Positions 37,455-46,547 of a stretch of DNA of 64,000 nt are shown here, piece by piece. How positions within the stretch are numbered: position 1 is the stretch's first letter; the number at the start of each line of letters is the position of its first letter. Made by a program: the position numbers and the translations under genes. The stretch is taken from contig NZ_JAMPKJ010000014.1 in NCBI RefSeq assembly GCF_039962115.1, positions 43,020-107,019 on the forward strand, given 5' to 3'. A model generated the notes under the pieces. The model was not told where the DNA came from. It made no database searches and saw only the letters and a program-made list of their open reading frames with translations. Source of the stretch: Funiculus sociatus GB2-C1. GTDB lineage: Bacteria; Cyanobacteriota; Cyanobacteriia; Cyanobacteriales; FACHB-T130.

Positions 37455-38201
37455 ATGGTACAGCACAACCCGGAAACCAGATTACCAACAAGCGCTGAAC
37501 TTCCTTGTTCGGATGATACACCAGTGGATAACGAAGACCAAAATTTTATCCCGAATTTTCTATTATTCTTGCTAGAGTTCATTTGGGGTAATCGCCTTGA
37601 CTGGTATTTTGGTGTGGATATGGGCGTCTATCACACGACAGGCGTGAATCCGAGAGTACCCGTGGTGCCAGATGGGTTTCTAAGTTTGGGAGTTGAACGG
37701 AGAAAAAACAATGGTTCGCGCTCTAGTTATGTTCTCTGGGAAGAAAATAATATTGCGCCTATTTTTGTCTTAGAAATTGTCTCTCACACCTATGGGGGAG
37801 AATACGACACAAAAATGGCAATTTATGCCAATTTAGGCGTGTTGTATTATGTAATTTATAATCCGAATTTCTGGCGGCGCGACCAGGAACAACCTTTTGA
37901 AGTTTATCGTTTAGTAAATGGCTCATATCATTTACAAATCGGAGAACCATTCTGGATGCCAGAAATTGGTTTAGGGATTGGGCGATTTGTAGCTCAAGTC
38001 GGAGGCATACAGCGCGAGGTATTGTACTGGTACGATGCCCAAGGTGTGAGGTATCAGACAGGTGAGGAATTAGCTGAAATTGAGCGAAATCAGCGGGAGT
38101 TAGCACAACAACAAGCTGAATTGGAACGACAGCGCTCAAATGAAATGGCAGAGTTATTAGAGAGATATCGCGATCGCTTTGGTGACTTAACCCAAGACTA
38201 A
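37455..38201 (+). CDS. Uma2 family endonuclease (DUF820)
   Basis: 248 residues. The PD-(D/E)xK-like core is VVPDGFLSLGV, PIFVLEIVSHTYGGEYDTKM (E...K motif) and YANLGVLYYVIYNP. C-terminal residues 195-240 are a Gln/Glu-rich coiled coil (ELAQQQAELERQRSNEMAEL). Uma2 paralogues are very numerous in filamentous cyanobacteria; their substrates are mostly unknown. Monocistronic, no methylase or antitoxin beside it. Confidence 0.88.
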   Translation: MVQHNPETRLPTSAELPCSDDTPVDNEDQNFIPNFLLFLLEFIWGNRLDWYFGVDMGVYHTTGVNPRVPVVPDGFLSLGVERRKNNGSRSSYVLWEENNIAPIFVLEIVSHTYGGEYDTKMAIYANLGVLYYVIYNPNFWRRDQEQPFEVYRLVNGSYHLQIGEPFWMPEIGLGIGRFVAQVGGIQREVLYWYDAQGVRYQTGEELAEIERNQRELAQQQAELERQRSNEMAELLERYRDRFGDLTQD

Positions 38202-38225
38202 GACTTTTTCCTTCCAGCTTCAGCT

Positions 38226-39680
38226 CTATTTCAAAACTTCCGCCAACCTGCTAATACCCTCCTCAATTTGTGGCAAAGTGAGTTCAGAGTAACCAAAGAT
38301 AAACTCGCCTGGGCGATGCGCTTTGAGATAATGAGGTTGGGCGGACATCATCCCCACACCCACTTTCGCAGCACGATGAATAATCTCCTCATCGCTAAAG
38401 CTGGTGTACAGTCGCACCATCAAATGAATTCCAGCCTTTTCGCCTAAAATCGTCGCTTGTTCACCAAAGTGAGTGTTTAAAGCCTGCACTAACACGCTTC
38501 GACATTGGTCATAGTGCGATCGCATTCTTCTCAGATGACGTTCTAAATGCCCTTCTTCAATAAAATCTGTCAGGATATACTGCTCTAACAACGGTAACTG
38601 GCGATCGCTCAACCGCTTGGCGCGGGTAAAGATTGATACTAAATTCTGGGGTAACACTAAATAGCCAATTCGCAGCGAGGGAAACAGCACCTTCGAGAAA
38701 GTCCCGATGTAAAGCACTGAGTCACTTTTATCTAACCCTTGCAAGGCGGGAATCGGACGATCGCCATAGCGATATTCGCTGTCATAATCATCTTCAATAA
38801 TCATCGTCCCCGTAGAGTGCGCCCAAGAAAGTAACTCTAATCGCCGAGGAAGCGATAGTATCGCCCCAGTGGGAAACTGGTGAGAGGGCGTTACGTAGAC
38901 AAGTTTAATCGGTTCAGTTGTAGCGGCTAAATCCTTGACCAATAAGCCTGACTCATCTACACCGATAGGCAATAGTTTAGCTCCCTGTGAGAGAAAGATT
39001 CGCCGTCCACTGAGGTAGCCTGGGTCTTCGATCGCGATCGCATCCCCAGGATCGATCAACAAGCGCATCACCATATACAGCGCTTGCTGGCTGCCATTGG
39101 TCATGATTACAGAGTCGGGGTCGCACTGCACCGCACGAGAACGAGACAGGTAACGGGCGATCGCTTCTCGCAAAGGTCTGTGTCCTTGCGGATCGGTTGC
39201 ATAGTCCAGCCAAGAGGAGCCTTTGCGACAGTGACTCAACAGCAGCTTGCGCCACAGTTGCATTGGAAATTTATCAAAAGCAGGTCGTCCGTAGCGAAAG
39301 CTAATCGCGGTGTCGGGTACACTCGTCAAAGAGACATCCGTCTGGGATAGTTTTATCCCATACTTGGACAGCTTGCAAAGTGGACGCGCAATCTTCTCTT
39401 GAGACTCAACGGGCGTACTTCGCAACATCAGGTCGGGGAGTTGATCGCAGACAAACGTCCCAGAACCTACGATGGTCTGGATATAGCCTTCGCTGAGCAG
39501 TTGCTCATAACTTTGGGTGACGGTAGTACGAGAAACCCCTAAAGATTTGGAGAGCGATCGCGTTGAAGGAATGCGCTCTTTTGGCGCTAAACGTCCGCTC
39601 AAAATAGCTTGACGCAGTTCTTCGTATAGCTGTCGATGTAATGGTACTGCATTGCTGTCGAGGGCGATCGCTAAATCCAT
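38226..39680 (-). CDS. MocR/PdxR-type transcriptional regulator (GntR-HTH plus aminotransferase)
   Basis: 484 residues from ATG 39680 (GGGGAAGT upstream). An N-terminal GntR winged helix: PLHRQLYEELRQAILSGRL, RIPSTRSLSKSLGVSRTTVT, YEQLLSEGYI. A fold type I aminotransferase domain follows (about 110-480): NGSQQALYMVM, IIEDDYDSEYRY and the PLP Lys in YIGTFSKVLFPSLRIGYL. MocR proteins sense PLP or amino metabolites. This one is divergent from a GNAT-PNPOx-pdxJ operon, which points to PdxR-like control of vitamin B6 genes. Confidence 0.87.
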   Translation of the reverse strand: MDLAIALDSNAVPLHRQLYEELRQAILSGRLAPKERIPSTRSLSKSLGVSRTTVTQSYEQLLSEGYIQTIVGSGTFVCDQLPDLMLRSTPVESQEKIARPLCKLSKYGIKLSQTDVSLTSVPDTAISFRYGRPAFDKFPMQLWRKLLLSHCRKGSSWLDYATDPQGHRPLREAIARYLSRSRAVQCDPDSVIMTNGSQQALYMVMRLLIDPGDAIAIEDPGYLSGRRIFLSQGAKLLPIGVDESGLLVKDLAATTEPIKLVYVTPSHQFPTGAILSLPRRLELLSWAHSTGTMIIEDDYDSEYRYGDRPIPALQGLDKSDSVLYIGTFSKVLFPSLRIGYLVLPQNLVSIFTRAKRLSDRQLPLLEQYILTDFIEEGHLERHLRRMRSHYDQCRSVLVQALNTHFGEQATILGEKAGIHLMVRLYTSFSDEEIIHRAAKVGVGMMSAQPHYLKAHRPGEFIFGYSELTLPQIEEGISRLAEVLK

Positions 39681-39705
39681 ACTTCCCCGCTTGAGAGAAT
39701 CAGAC

Positions 39706-39740
39706 CAAAGTGGACTTATATTAGATCCCAAAAGTGGCTC
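39706..39740. promoter_or_regulatory. Candidate MocR/PdxR operator: direct repeat of AAAGTGG
   Basis: CAAAGTGGACTT at 39706 and CAAAAGTGGCTCT at 39729 put two AAAGTGG half-sites in direct orientation 24 bases apart. They lie in the 123-base divergent gap between the MocR gene and the GNAT gene. MocR regulators commonly bind direct repeats in such gaps, and I recall AAAGTGG-type half-sites for PdxR, though this could not be checked here. Confidence 0.5.
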
Positions 39741-39803
39741 TTGTAGAAGACCAATTTCAAGATTACTCTAACAGTGAAACAAGCGTGAACTCGTATCGTG
39801 CTG

Positions 39804-40277
39804 ATGGAACAAGAAATCCATATCAGAGAGGCTTTTCCAGAGGAAGATTCCCTAATTGCTGAACATTTTTATCAAATGTGGCTGGATAATCATGTTCCTT
39901 CTGATTCTATTGAGCCTGACTGGCTCCACATTACGCTCCAGTTTATAGAACGCGCTCGCAAAGAGCGATGCTACAAAGCTTTTGTTGCGGAGGTTGATAG
40001 TAGAGCGATCGCTTCAGCCAGTTGTCAGCTGTTTGCTGGTCTTTACCCGCATATCCTCAAACCGGAATATCGCAACTATGGATACATTTGGGGAGTTTAC
40101 GTTGAACCGCCTCACCGCAGACAGGGACTTGCCAAAAAACTCACACTTTGTGCAATCGACCATCTGAAATCGCTTAACTGCACAAGGGTTATCCTACACG
40201 CCTCTCCATCAGGTAAGCCAGTTTACTCTAGTCTTGGGTTCAGCGAAAACAATGAGATGCGGTTGGATCTGACGTGA
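39804..40277 (+). CDS. GNAT-family N-acetyltransferase
   Basis: 157 residues from ATG 39804 (a GTG two codons upstream is possible). The acetyl-CoA fold shows IREAFPEEDSLIAEHFYQM at the N-terminus, YGYIWGVYVEPPHRRQGLAKKL (motif A, RRQGLA pyrophosphate loop) and SPSGKPVYSSLGF near the end. First gene of an apparent operon with the PNPOx-like gene (64-base gap) and pdxJ. The acceptor is unknown; an amine or B6-related substrate is only suggested by context. Confidence 0.82.
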   Translation: MEQEIHIREAFPEEDSLIAEHFYQMWLDNHVPSDSIEPDWLHITLQFIERARKERCYKAFVAEVDSRAIASASCQLFAGLYPHILKPEYRNYGYIWGVYVEPPHRRQGLAKKLTLCAIDHLKSLNCTRVILHASPSGKPVYSSLGFSENNEMRLDLT

Positions 40278-40341
40278 TTTAAAAGACGTTACCAAGCGCC
40301 TGTAAGCCGTGAAAGGTATTAAATACTACTAGGAGGAAATC

Positions 40342-41028
40342 ATGAGTTCTTTAGAACATGAAATGAGTGAGGAACGTACCCCTACGCAACGCAGCACCGT
40401 CAAGCGTCTTCCTCAACGCGCAGATTATGAAAGTCAGGTTATCTATCAAATTTTGGATGAAGGGTTGGTGTGCCATGTTGGATTTGTCGTAGACGGTCAG
40501 CCTTTTGTCATTCCTACTGCTTATGGAAGGGTAGGAGATAAGCTGTATATTCATGGATCGCCTGCTAGCCGGATGTTGCGATCGCTCTCCAACCGGATTG
40601 AAGTCTGCGTTACAGTCACCCTGCTGGATGGGCTGGTACTGGCGAGGTCTGCCTTCCACCACTCAATGAATTATCGCTCGGTTGTAATCTTTGGCACAGC
40701 AGTGATTGTGGAAAACCCTGAAGAAAAGCTAGAAGCACTCCTCGCTTTTACCGAACACGTAATACCGGGACGATGGGCAGAAGTGCGATCGCCAAGCCGC
40801 CAGGAACTTCAGGGAACCTTGGTACTCTCCCTACCCCTAAATGAGGCATCAGCTAAGGTGCGGACTGGTGATCCTAACGATGACGAAGCAGACTACAGCT
40901 TACCCGTGTGGGCGGGTGTTGTTCCCCTGCAATTAACTGCTGCTGCGCCAATTGCCGATTCTCGTTTACAGCCGGGAATCAGTCTACCTCCTTATGTACA
41001 AAATTACACCCGTGTTTGCGAAAGGTGA
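40342..41028 (+). CDS. Pyridoxamine 5'-phosphate oxidase-related FMN-binding protein
   Basis: 228 residues with a strong TAGGAGGAAATC ribosome binding site. FMN-binding split barrel of the Pyridox_ox_2 type: ILDEGLVCHVGFVVDGQPFV, IPTAYGRVGDKLYIHGSPAS, SRMLRSL, CVTVTLLDGLVLARSAFHHS, MNYRSVVIFGTAV. These proteins bind FMN or related cofactors; some are nitroimidazole or other reductases, so genuine PNP oxidase activity is not proven. It is followed by pdxJ after only 6 bases, so the two are co-transcribed. Confidence 0.85.
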   Translation: MSSLEHEMSEERTPTQRSTVKRLPQRADYESQVIYQILDEGLVCHVGFVVDGQPFVIPTAYGRVGDKLYIHGSPASRMLRSLSNRIEVCVTVTLLDGLVLARSAFHHSMNYRSVVIFGTAVIVENPEEKLEALLAFTEHVIPGRWAEVRSPSRQELQGTLVLSLPLNEASAKVRTGDPNDDEADYSLPVWAGVVPLQLTAAAPIADSRLQPGISLPPYVQNYTRVCER

Positions 41029-41034
41029 CAAGCA

Positions 41035-41778
41035 ATGATCAATCTCAGCGTCAACCTCAATAAGGTTGCTCTGCTCAGAAATTCCCGTTCTTTGGAACTC
41101 CCAAGCGTCACCAAAGCTGCGGCAATCTGTATCGAAGCTGGTGCCAATGGCATTACAGTTCACCCCCGCCCAGATAAACGTCACATTCGACCAGAGGATG
41201 TGTATGCTCTAGCGGAAATGATTACGGTTGAGTTTAATATTGAAGGGAATCCATTCCAACCGCAGTTTATGGAAATGGTTCGCCAAGTGAAACCTACGCA
41301 GTGTACATTGGTGCCGGATGCTGCCGATACTTTCACTTCGGATCGCGGTTGGGATCTGGTGGAAGATGGACAGCGGCTAATCCCGATTATTGATGAGTTA
41401 AGAAATCTGGGAATTCGAGTCAGTTTGTTTTTGAATCCAGATTTGGTGCAGATTCAACACGCTAAAGACATCGGCACCCAACGGATTGAGCTGTATACTG
41501 AACCCTATGCGGCTGCATTTGGGCATGGCGATGTGGAGTCTGTTTTTCAGGAATACGCGATCGCTGCTCAAACGGCTCAATCCCTCGGTCTAGGGGTTAA
41601 TGCTGGACACGATCTCAATCTCCAAAATCTGGGAAAATTCTGCTCTATTCCCGGTATCCTAGAAGTCTCTATTGGTCATGCTCTGATTGCTGATGCGTTG
41701 GAAATCGGGTTATCTGGGGCTGTCAAAGCCTACTTGCAAATTTTAGCCCAGGTAGAAATTTCAAATAAAGAGGCGTAA
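41035..41778 (+). CDS. pdxJ: Pyridoxine 5'-phosphate synthase PdxJ, Bacteroidetes-like variant
   Basis: 247 residues. PdxJ condenses 1-deoxyxylulose-5-phosphate and 3-amino-2-oxopropyl phosphate to pyridoxine 5'-phosphate. Family features: INLSVNLNKVALLRNSR, GITVHPRPDKRHIRPEDVY, FNIEGNPF, KPTQCTLVPDAAD, ELYTEPYA and VNAGHDLNLQNL. The usual cyanobacterial enzyme, as I recall it, reads LGVNIDHIATIRQARRT and GITVHLREDRRHI; this one instead shows the NLNKVALLRNSR / HPRPDKRHIR form typical of Bacteroidetes and some Proteobacteria. It is therefore probably acquired, and may be a second copy. Confidence 0.88.
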   Translation: MINLSVNLNKVALLRNSRSLELPSVTKAAAICIEAGANGITVHPRPDKRHIRPEDVYALAEMITVEFNIEGNPFQPQFMEMVRQVKPTQCTLVPDAADTFTSDRGWDLVEDGQRLIPIIDELRNLGIRVSLFLNPDLVQIQHAKDIGTQRIELYTEPYAAAFGHGDVESVFQEYAIAAQTAQSLGLGVNAGHDLNLQNLGKFCSIPGILEVSIGHALIADALEIGLSGAVKAYLQILAQVEISNKEA

Positions 41779-41928
41779 ATGGTTGAAGTTATTAGTCCTC
41801 AGCACGAATGACACTGGCTTAAAAGCCGTGAAATTTATTTCACTTTTCAAAGCTAAAACCTGTTGAAACTCTTTGAAATTAATATACACAAAGCATTTTA
41901 TTTTGTTTCAACAGACTTAAGATTTTAG

Positions 41929-41954
41929 CCCGTTCGCGTAGCGTTCCCGAAGGG
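41929..41954. repeat. GCGTTCGCGTAGCG-type palindromic repeat
   Basis: CCCGTTCGCGTAGCGTTCCC followed by GAAGGG is a short palindromic repeat typical of cyanobacterial genomes. A close relative is inside the coding sequence of the degenerate kinase at 16890-16908. Lies in the 211-base gap between pdxJ and the converging TPR gene. Confidence 0.7.
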
Positions 41955-41989
41955 TACTTTAGTTCCTGGCTTGAGCTTTCAAGACAGGT

Positions 41990-42976
41990 CTATCGTAATT
42001 GTCGTAGCAATTGCAATGCTTTTTGATAATCAGCAGTCATACCTTGATCGCTAAAAAGTTCTGCTGCTGCTTGTAAATCTTGAATTGCGCCTCTTGCATC
42101 GCCTGTTTCGTAGCGAATTAACCCCCGATTTCCGAAAGCTTTGGCAAATTTGGGAGAAATAGATATTGCCTCACTATAGTCATCAATTGCTGCTTGAGGA
42201 TTACCAATTAAATGACGGGCAATTGCCCGATTGTAGTAAGCTGCTGCATTGTTAGGATCGCGCTGGATGGCTTGGTCATAATCCGCGATCGCTTCTTCTA
42301 TATCTCCCATTCGCCGCCGAAGAATCCCTCGGTTGTAATAAGCTTCTGCTAGATTCGGATTGAGACTCGCCGCCTTAGTAAAATCGGCAATTGCTTCCTT
42401 TGTTTCACCTAATTTAACGCGAACATTTCCCCGGTTCACGTAGGCATTGGCATAGTTAGGTTGTATCCGAATTGCTTTGCTTAAATCCTCAAAAGCCGCT
42501 TTAGAATCGCCTAACCCACTCAGCGCATTTCCCCGATTGTAGTAAGCGATCGCACTCTTTGAATTAAGCTTCAGGGCTGCGGTGTAATCTTCAATTGCTT
42601 CTCGATATTTTTTTTCTTCAGCATACACAGCACCCCGACTTAAGTACGCATCAGTATTTTTAGGATTCAACCCCAACACAGAGGTATAGTCTGCGATCGC
42701 ACCTGAATTATCTCCTAGCTGACGCTTTGCCAAACCCCGGCGATAATAAGCTTTTTCCAAGGTGGAATCTAGGCGAAGTGCTTCATTGAAATCTGTGACA
42801 GCATCGCTGTAGTCACCTTTGTTATACTTTCGTTCGCCCCGATTAAACAATTCCTCAGCACTTAATTGAGCTAATACTGGGGACTGGGGGCTGGGGATTA
42901 GGGAATGGGGATTGAGGGATAATCCACTCAGTAGAATCGCCAGTCCCAAAATTTTTATTGTGTATTGATATTGCAT
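41990..42976 (-). CDS. Exported TPR-repeat protein
   Basis: 328 residues from ATG 42976. A hydrophobic signal segment (residues 6-20, TIKILGLAILLSGLS) is followed by about eight tetratricopeptide repeats from AEELFNRGERKYNKGDYSDA to the end, with classic NRGxxxxxLGxxxxAIxDYxxA spacing. TPRs mediate protein-protein contacts. Residues about 21-36 (NPHSLIPSPQSPVLAQ), just before the likely cleavage site, are encoded by a G/C-rich heptad repeat. Convergent with pdxJ. Confidence 0.85.
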   Translation of the reverse strand: MQYQYTIKILGLAILLSGLSLNPHSLIPSPQSPVLAQLSAEELFNRGERKYNKGDYSDAVTDFNEALRLDSTLEKAYYRRGLAKRQLGDNSGAIADYTSVLGLNPKNTDAYLSRGAVYAEEKKYREAIEDYTAALKLNSKSAIAYYNRGNALSGLGDSKAAFEDLSKAIRIQPNYANAYVNRGNVRVKLGETKEAIADFTKAASLNPNLAEAYYNRGILRRRMGDIEEAIADYDQAIQRDPNNAAAYYNRAIARHLIGNPQAAIDDYSEAISISPKFAKAFGNRGLIRYETGDARGAIQDLQAAAELFSDQGMTADYQKALQLLRQLR

Positions 42977-42990
42977 GGCTTTATCCAATT

Positions 42991-43046
42991 TTGGATTTTA
43001 GATTTTGGATTTTTGTCTTCAATCCAAAATCTAAAATCTAAAATCC
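42991..43046. repeat. Heptad repeats forming an 18-bp hairpin
   Basis: The arm at 42994-43011 (GATTTTAGATTTTGGATT) is perfectly matched by 43021-43038 (AATCCAAAATCTAAAATC) around a 9-base loop, and a further AAAATCTAAAATCC follows. The right arm runs up to the ribBA stop codon. It could end transcription of ribBA or be a passive repeat. Confidence 0.65.
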
Positions 43047-44738
43047 CTGAAAACTGTAGATTTTTTGAGTTTCTAAGTTGTCACAAACAGAGGAAGGTAG
43101 AGTACCTATAGGGAAGGTTTGCCGATCTAGGTGTATTTGTAACCCTGTCAGCGGGTCTAAACCAGTTGAAATCATAAATTCCAGTCCTTCCAAATGCTGC
43201 CATTGCAATAAAGCATCGAGAATTTGCGCGATCGCTTTCACATAAGGATGACCATTGTCCTGATACCAATCGGATGCTGCCAGATGCGGTTGGTCAAAAC
43301 CCAAGTGAACAGTTAGCGATGGTTTCCCGAAAAGCGCGATCGCTACAGGTCTCGTTTCTTCCTGCAACAACAAATCGTGACTTCTTGCCAAATGCCGCAG
43401 TTTATCCAATCTTTCGTAGCGTTCCGTTACCTGCGGTTCATCCTGCCAGTGCAGCGCTACCGTAACTAAATACGTCTGCAACAGCATATGACCCAACTTT
43501 TGGGCTTTTGTCGCTAGATAGATCGAATTATAATCATTTGCCTCAATTAACAACGGCACCCGATCTACCACCTCCAAACCGTACCCTTTCAACCCAGCAA
43601 TTTTGCGGGGATTATTAGTAATCAAGCAAATTTTTGTTATACCTAAATCGTTGAGAATTTGCGCTCCTACCCCATAATTCCGCAAATCGGCAGGAAATCC
43701 CAATCGCTCATTTGCTTCTACAGTATCCAGCCCCATATCTTGCAAAGAATAGGCTTTCAACTTATTAATTAGACCAATTCCCCGCCCTTCTTGCCGCAGA
43801 TAAACCACAACGCCTGATCCGGCATTTTCAATCATTTTCAGCGCCGCTTGCAGCTGCATTCGGCAGTCGCAACGCAGAGAACCCAAAGCATCACCAGTCA
43901 GACATTCCGAGTGCATCCGCACCATCACCTTTTTGTCATTAAAATCAGCTGGGTTGCCCTTAACAATAGCAACTGTTTCTGATTGATCTAGGGTGTTACG
44001 GTAAGCGTAAATTTGGAAATTGCCAAACTGAGTAGGCAATTCGGCAATTGTTTCTCGACAGACGAATCTTTCGTGATTGAGGCGGTAACTAATTAAGTCA
44101 GCAATACTGATAATTTTCAGATTGTGCATCTTGGAGTATTCTATTAACTCCGGCAACCGCGCCATCGAACCATCGGGATTTTGAATTTCGCAGATCACCC
44201 CAGCTGGATATAATCCTGCCAATTTTGGCAAGTCAACCCCGGCTTCTGTATGACCCGCCCGTTTCAAAACGCCACCTTCCCGCGCCCGTAGAGGGAATAT
44301 GTGACCCGGACGGCGCAAGTCTTGTGGGGATGTTGCGGGATTGATAGCTACCTGGATCGTCAGCGCCCTATCTTCAGCAGAAATTCCTGTGCGTACACCC
44401 ATAGTAGGGGAGGCATCGATGCTGATGGTGAAGGCGGTTTGGTTGCTGTCGGTGTTGTTGCTAACCATCAAGGGCAGATCGAGTTCATCCAAGCGATCGC
44501 CTGTCAGCGCCAGACAAATCAGACCCCGCGCATACACCGCCATGAAATTGATTGTGTCCGGCGTGGCGAACTGCGCCGCACAAATCAAATCACCTTCGTT
44601 TTCCCGACTCTCATCATCCACTACCACGACCATCCGCCCAGCCTTGAGGTCTGCTAAGGCAGCATCAATCGAGTCAAATTTAAACGTTTGGTTTGAAGCA
44701 GCGCGATGCTTCGCATCTTGGCTTTGAGGCAATTCCAC
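43038..44738 (-). CDS. ribBA: Bifunctional riboflavin synthesis enzyme RibBA
   Basis: 566 residues from a GTG start. Residues about 20-225 are DHBP synthase (RibB: VVVVDDESRENEGDLI, HIFPLRAREGGVLKRAGHTE). Residues 230-420 are GTP cyclohydrolase II (RibA: RMHSECLTGDALGSLRCDC with the zinc Cys, YLRQEGRGIGL). Together they supply both precursors of lumazine. Residues 420-566 are a cyanobacterial C-terminal extension (ALFGKPSLTVHLGFDQPHLA, LEGLEFMISTGLDPLTGL) of unknown role. Divergent from the XRE gene. Confidence 0.95.
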   Translation of the reverse strand: MELPQSQDAKHRAASNQTFKFDSIDAALADLKAGRMVVVVDDESRENEGDLICAAQFATPDTINFMAVYARGLICLALTGDRLDELDLPLMVSNNTDSNQTAFTISIDASPTMGVRTGISAEDRALTIQVAINPATSPQDLRRPGHIFPLRAREGGVLKRAGHTEAGVDLPKLAGLYPAGVICEIQNPDGSMARLPELIEYSKMHNLKIISIADLISYRLNHERFVCRETIAELPTQFGNFQIYAYRNTLDQSETVAIVKGNPADFNDKKVMVRMHSECLTGDALGSLRCDCRMQLQAALKMIENAGSGVVVYLRQEGRGIGLINKLKAYSLQDMGLDTVEANERLGFPADLRNYGVGAQILNDLGITKICLITNNPRKIAGLKGYGLEVVDRVPLLIEANDYNSIYLATKAQKLGHMLLQTYLVTVALHWQDEPQVTERYERLDKLRHLARSHDLLLQEETRPVAIALFGKPSLTVHLGFDQPHLAASDWYQDNGHPYVKAIAQILDALLQWQHLEGLEFMISTGLDPLTGLQIHLDRQTFPIGTLPSSVCDNLETQKIYSFQGF

Positions 44739-44872
44739 AGATTAACAACAATAAACCGTAAAAAACTATCTCTCTTGATAGTAGCCTGTTGCCACCACTA
44801 AGAGGGGCAGTCACTTAGATTATAGAGCGATGTTGCTAACGCGCGATCGCTCACACTTGATACTTATAGTCT

Positions 44873-45130
44873 GTGGCACAATCGGTAGTTGAAGTATCAT
44901 CCTTTCTCCTAATAGTGGCACCTGAGCTTGAAAAATTTGGCGAACAAGTCCGACAACTGAGAAAAGCACTAGGGCTTTCTCAGGAAGATTTGGCAGAACT
45001 GACAGATTTACACCGCACCTATATTGGCGGAATTGAGCGCGGTGAAAGAAACGTTGCCTTAATCAATATTGTCCGCTTAGCAAAAGCCTTAAATGTGTCA
45101 CCGAGTGAACTATTAAAAGGAATTGAATGA
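44873..45130 (+). CDS. XRE-family helix-turn-helix regulator
   Basis: About 85 residues from GTG 44873; a second GTG at 44918 (VAPELEKFGEQ) is an equally good start. The HTH_3 domain spans FGEQVRQLRKALGLSQEDLA, ELTDLHRTYIGGIERGERNV and IVRLAKALNVSPSELLKGI, typical of small transcriptional repressors or restriction-modification controllers. No restriction, toxin or phage gene is adjacent, so its target is unknown. Confidence 0.82.
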   Translation: MAQSVVEVSSFLLIVAPELEKFGEQVRQLRKALGLSQEDLAELTDLHRTYIGGIERGERNVALINIVRLAKALNVSPSELLKGIE

Positions 45131-45468
45131 CAGAATTGCCACAACTTATATAGGAACTGCGATATATCAGCATGGTGATGAATAAAGCTAATTAGAATCC
45201 GCAGGAAAGCCAAAACTATTTAGCAGTAGCAGTGCTTTTATTAACTGAATAAATTACTAAATTATCGGAGCAATATACGATTAGTTGCTATAGTTAGCCT
45301 TGAATCCCGGCAACTAACATTGTCGCGCTGGACGATTATGTTAAAATTTCTACCACCAAATCTTAGTTTTGATACTACAATGCAGCAAAAGTAGCTTTGT
45401 GCGATCGCTTTGACTTTGGCTGATTACTGACCGCTTAAAATTAAAGATTTTTAGGAAACAAGAGCATC
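45131..45468. other. Intergenic region
   Basis: 338 bases without a gene, AT-rich, one GCGATCGC-like site near 45401. Presumably holds the argC promoter; I see no repeats or RNA motif. Confidence 0.5.
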
Positions 45469-46530
45469 ATGGGTGAATTAGGACGTGTGCCAGTTGGAAT
45501 TGTTGGCGCGTCGGGCTATGGTGGTGTGCAACTGGTCAGACTCTTGAAGGAGCATCCGGGAGTCGAACTGGTTTACTTAGGTGGCGAAAGTAGTGCCGGA
45601 AAGCCATTTTCCGACCTCTACCCGCATCTAGGTCATTGCGTTGACTTAAACATAGAACCCCTGGATTTAGACACCATTGCCAGTCGCTGTAAAGTCGTTT
45701 TTCTCTCCTTGCCGAATGGGCTTGCCTATCAGATGGCACCAGCATTGGTGGCGAAGGGGTGCAAAGTGCTGGATTTATCGGCTGACTACCGATTTTTTGA
45801 CTTGGAAACATACCAATCCTGGTATGGTGGCGATCGCGCAGATCGAGAAATTGCTGCCACAGCAGCTTATGGCTTACCGGAACTATACCGCGATCGCATT
45901 GCCGAAGCCTCGCTAATAGGTTGTGCTGGTTGCTACCCTACCGCGAGTCTCCTGGCACTCTCACCACTCTTAAAGCAAGGATTAATCTTGTCAGAAACCG
46001 CCATTATCGATGCCAAATCCGGCACATCTGGCGGCGGACGGCAAGCAAAAACCAATCTGTTACTAGCTGAGGCTGACAACTCGCTTGGCCCTTACGGAGT
46101 CGGCGGAAGGCACCGCCATACCCCAGAAATTGAGCAAGTTTGTAGCGATTTGGCTGGACACGAAGTCAGAGTACAATTTACCCCGCACCTGATCCCGATG
46201 GTGCGCGGAATTTTAGCCACCGTTTACGCCACCCTGCGCGATCCCGGACTGGTGCGAGAAGATTTACTGACCATTTACAAAGCCTTCTACCGCTCATCTC
46301 CTTTCGTCAAAATGTTACCAGGCGGCACTTACCCACAAACAAAGTGGGCTTGCGGTACCAATTTATGCTATATCGGCATCGAAGTTGATCCCCGCACCGA
46401 CCGCGTAATAGTTATGTCAGCAATTGACAACTTAGTCAAAGGGCAAGCAGGTCAAGCCCTCCAGTGTCTCAACCTAATGATGGGTTGGGAAGAAACACTT
46501 GGGTTGCCAACTATGGGCTTTTACCCATGA
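45469..46530 (+). CDS. argC: N-acetyl-gamma-glutamyl-phosphate reductase ArgC
   Basis: 353 residues. It reduces N-acetylglutamyl-5-phosphate in arginine synthesis, with NADPH. The Rossmann motif is [18 protein letters not shown], the catalytic Cys lies in [15 protein letters not shown], and [10 protein letters not shown] and [14 protein letters not shown] are conserved. The full usual length, intact. Not beside other arg genes. Convergent with eno. Confidence 0.95.
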   Translation: MGELGRVPVGIVGASGYGGVQLVRLLKEHPGVELVYLGGESSAGKPFSDLYPHLGHCVDLNIEPLDLDTIASRCKVVFLSLPNGLAYQMAPALVAKGCKVLDLSADYRFFDLETYQSWYGGDRADREIAATAAYGLPELYRDRIAEASLIGCAGCYPTASLLALSPLLKQGLILSETAIIDAKSGTSGGGRQAKTNLLLAEADNSLGPYGVGGRHRHTPEIEQVCSDLAGHEVRVQFTPHLIPMVRGILATVYATLRDPGLVREDLLTIYKAFYRSSPFVKMLPGGTYPQTKWACGTNLCYIGIEVDPRTDRVIVMSAIDNLVKGQAGQALQCLNLMMGWEETLGLPTMGFYP

Positions 46531-46547
46531 ATAAGACACCTCATATT

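Noticed and set aside
44873..45130. XRE regulator as restriction-modification controller or antitoxin
   Set aside because: No methylase, nuclease or toxin gene is adjacent on either side, so no such system can be claimed.
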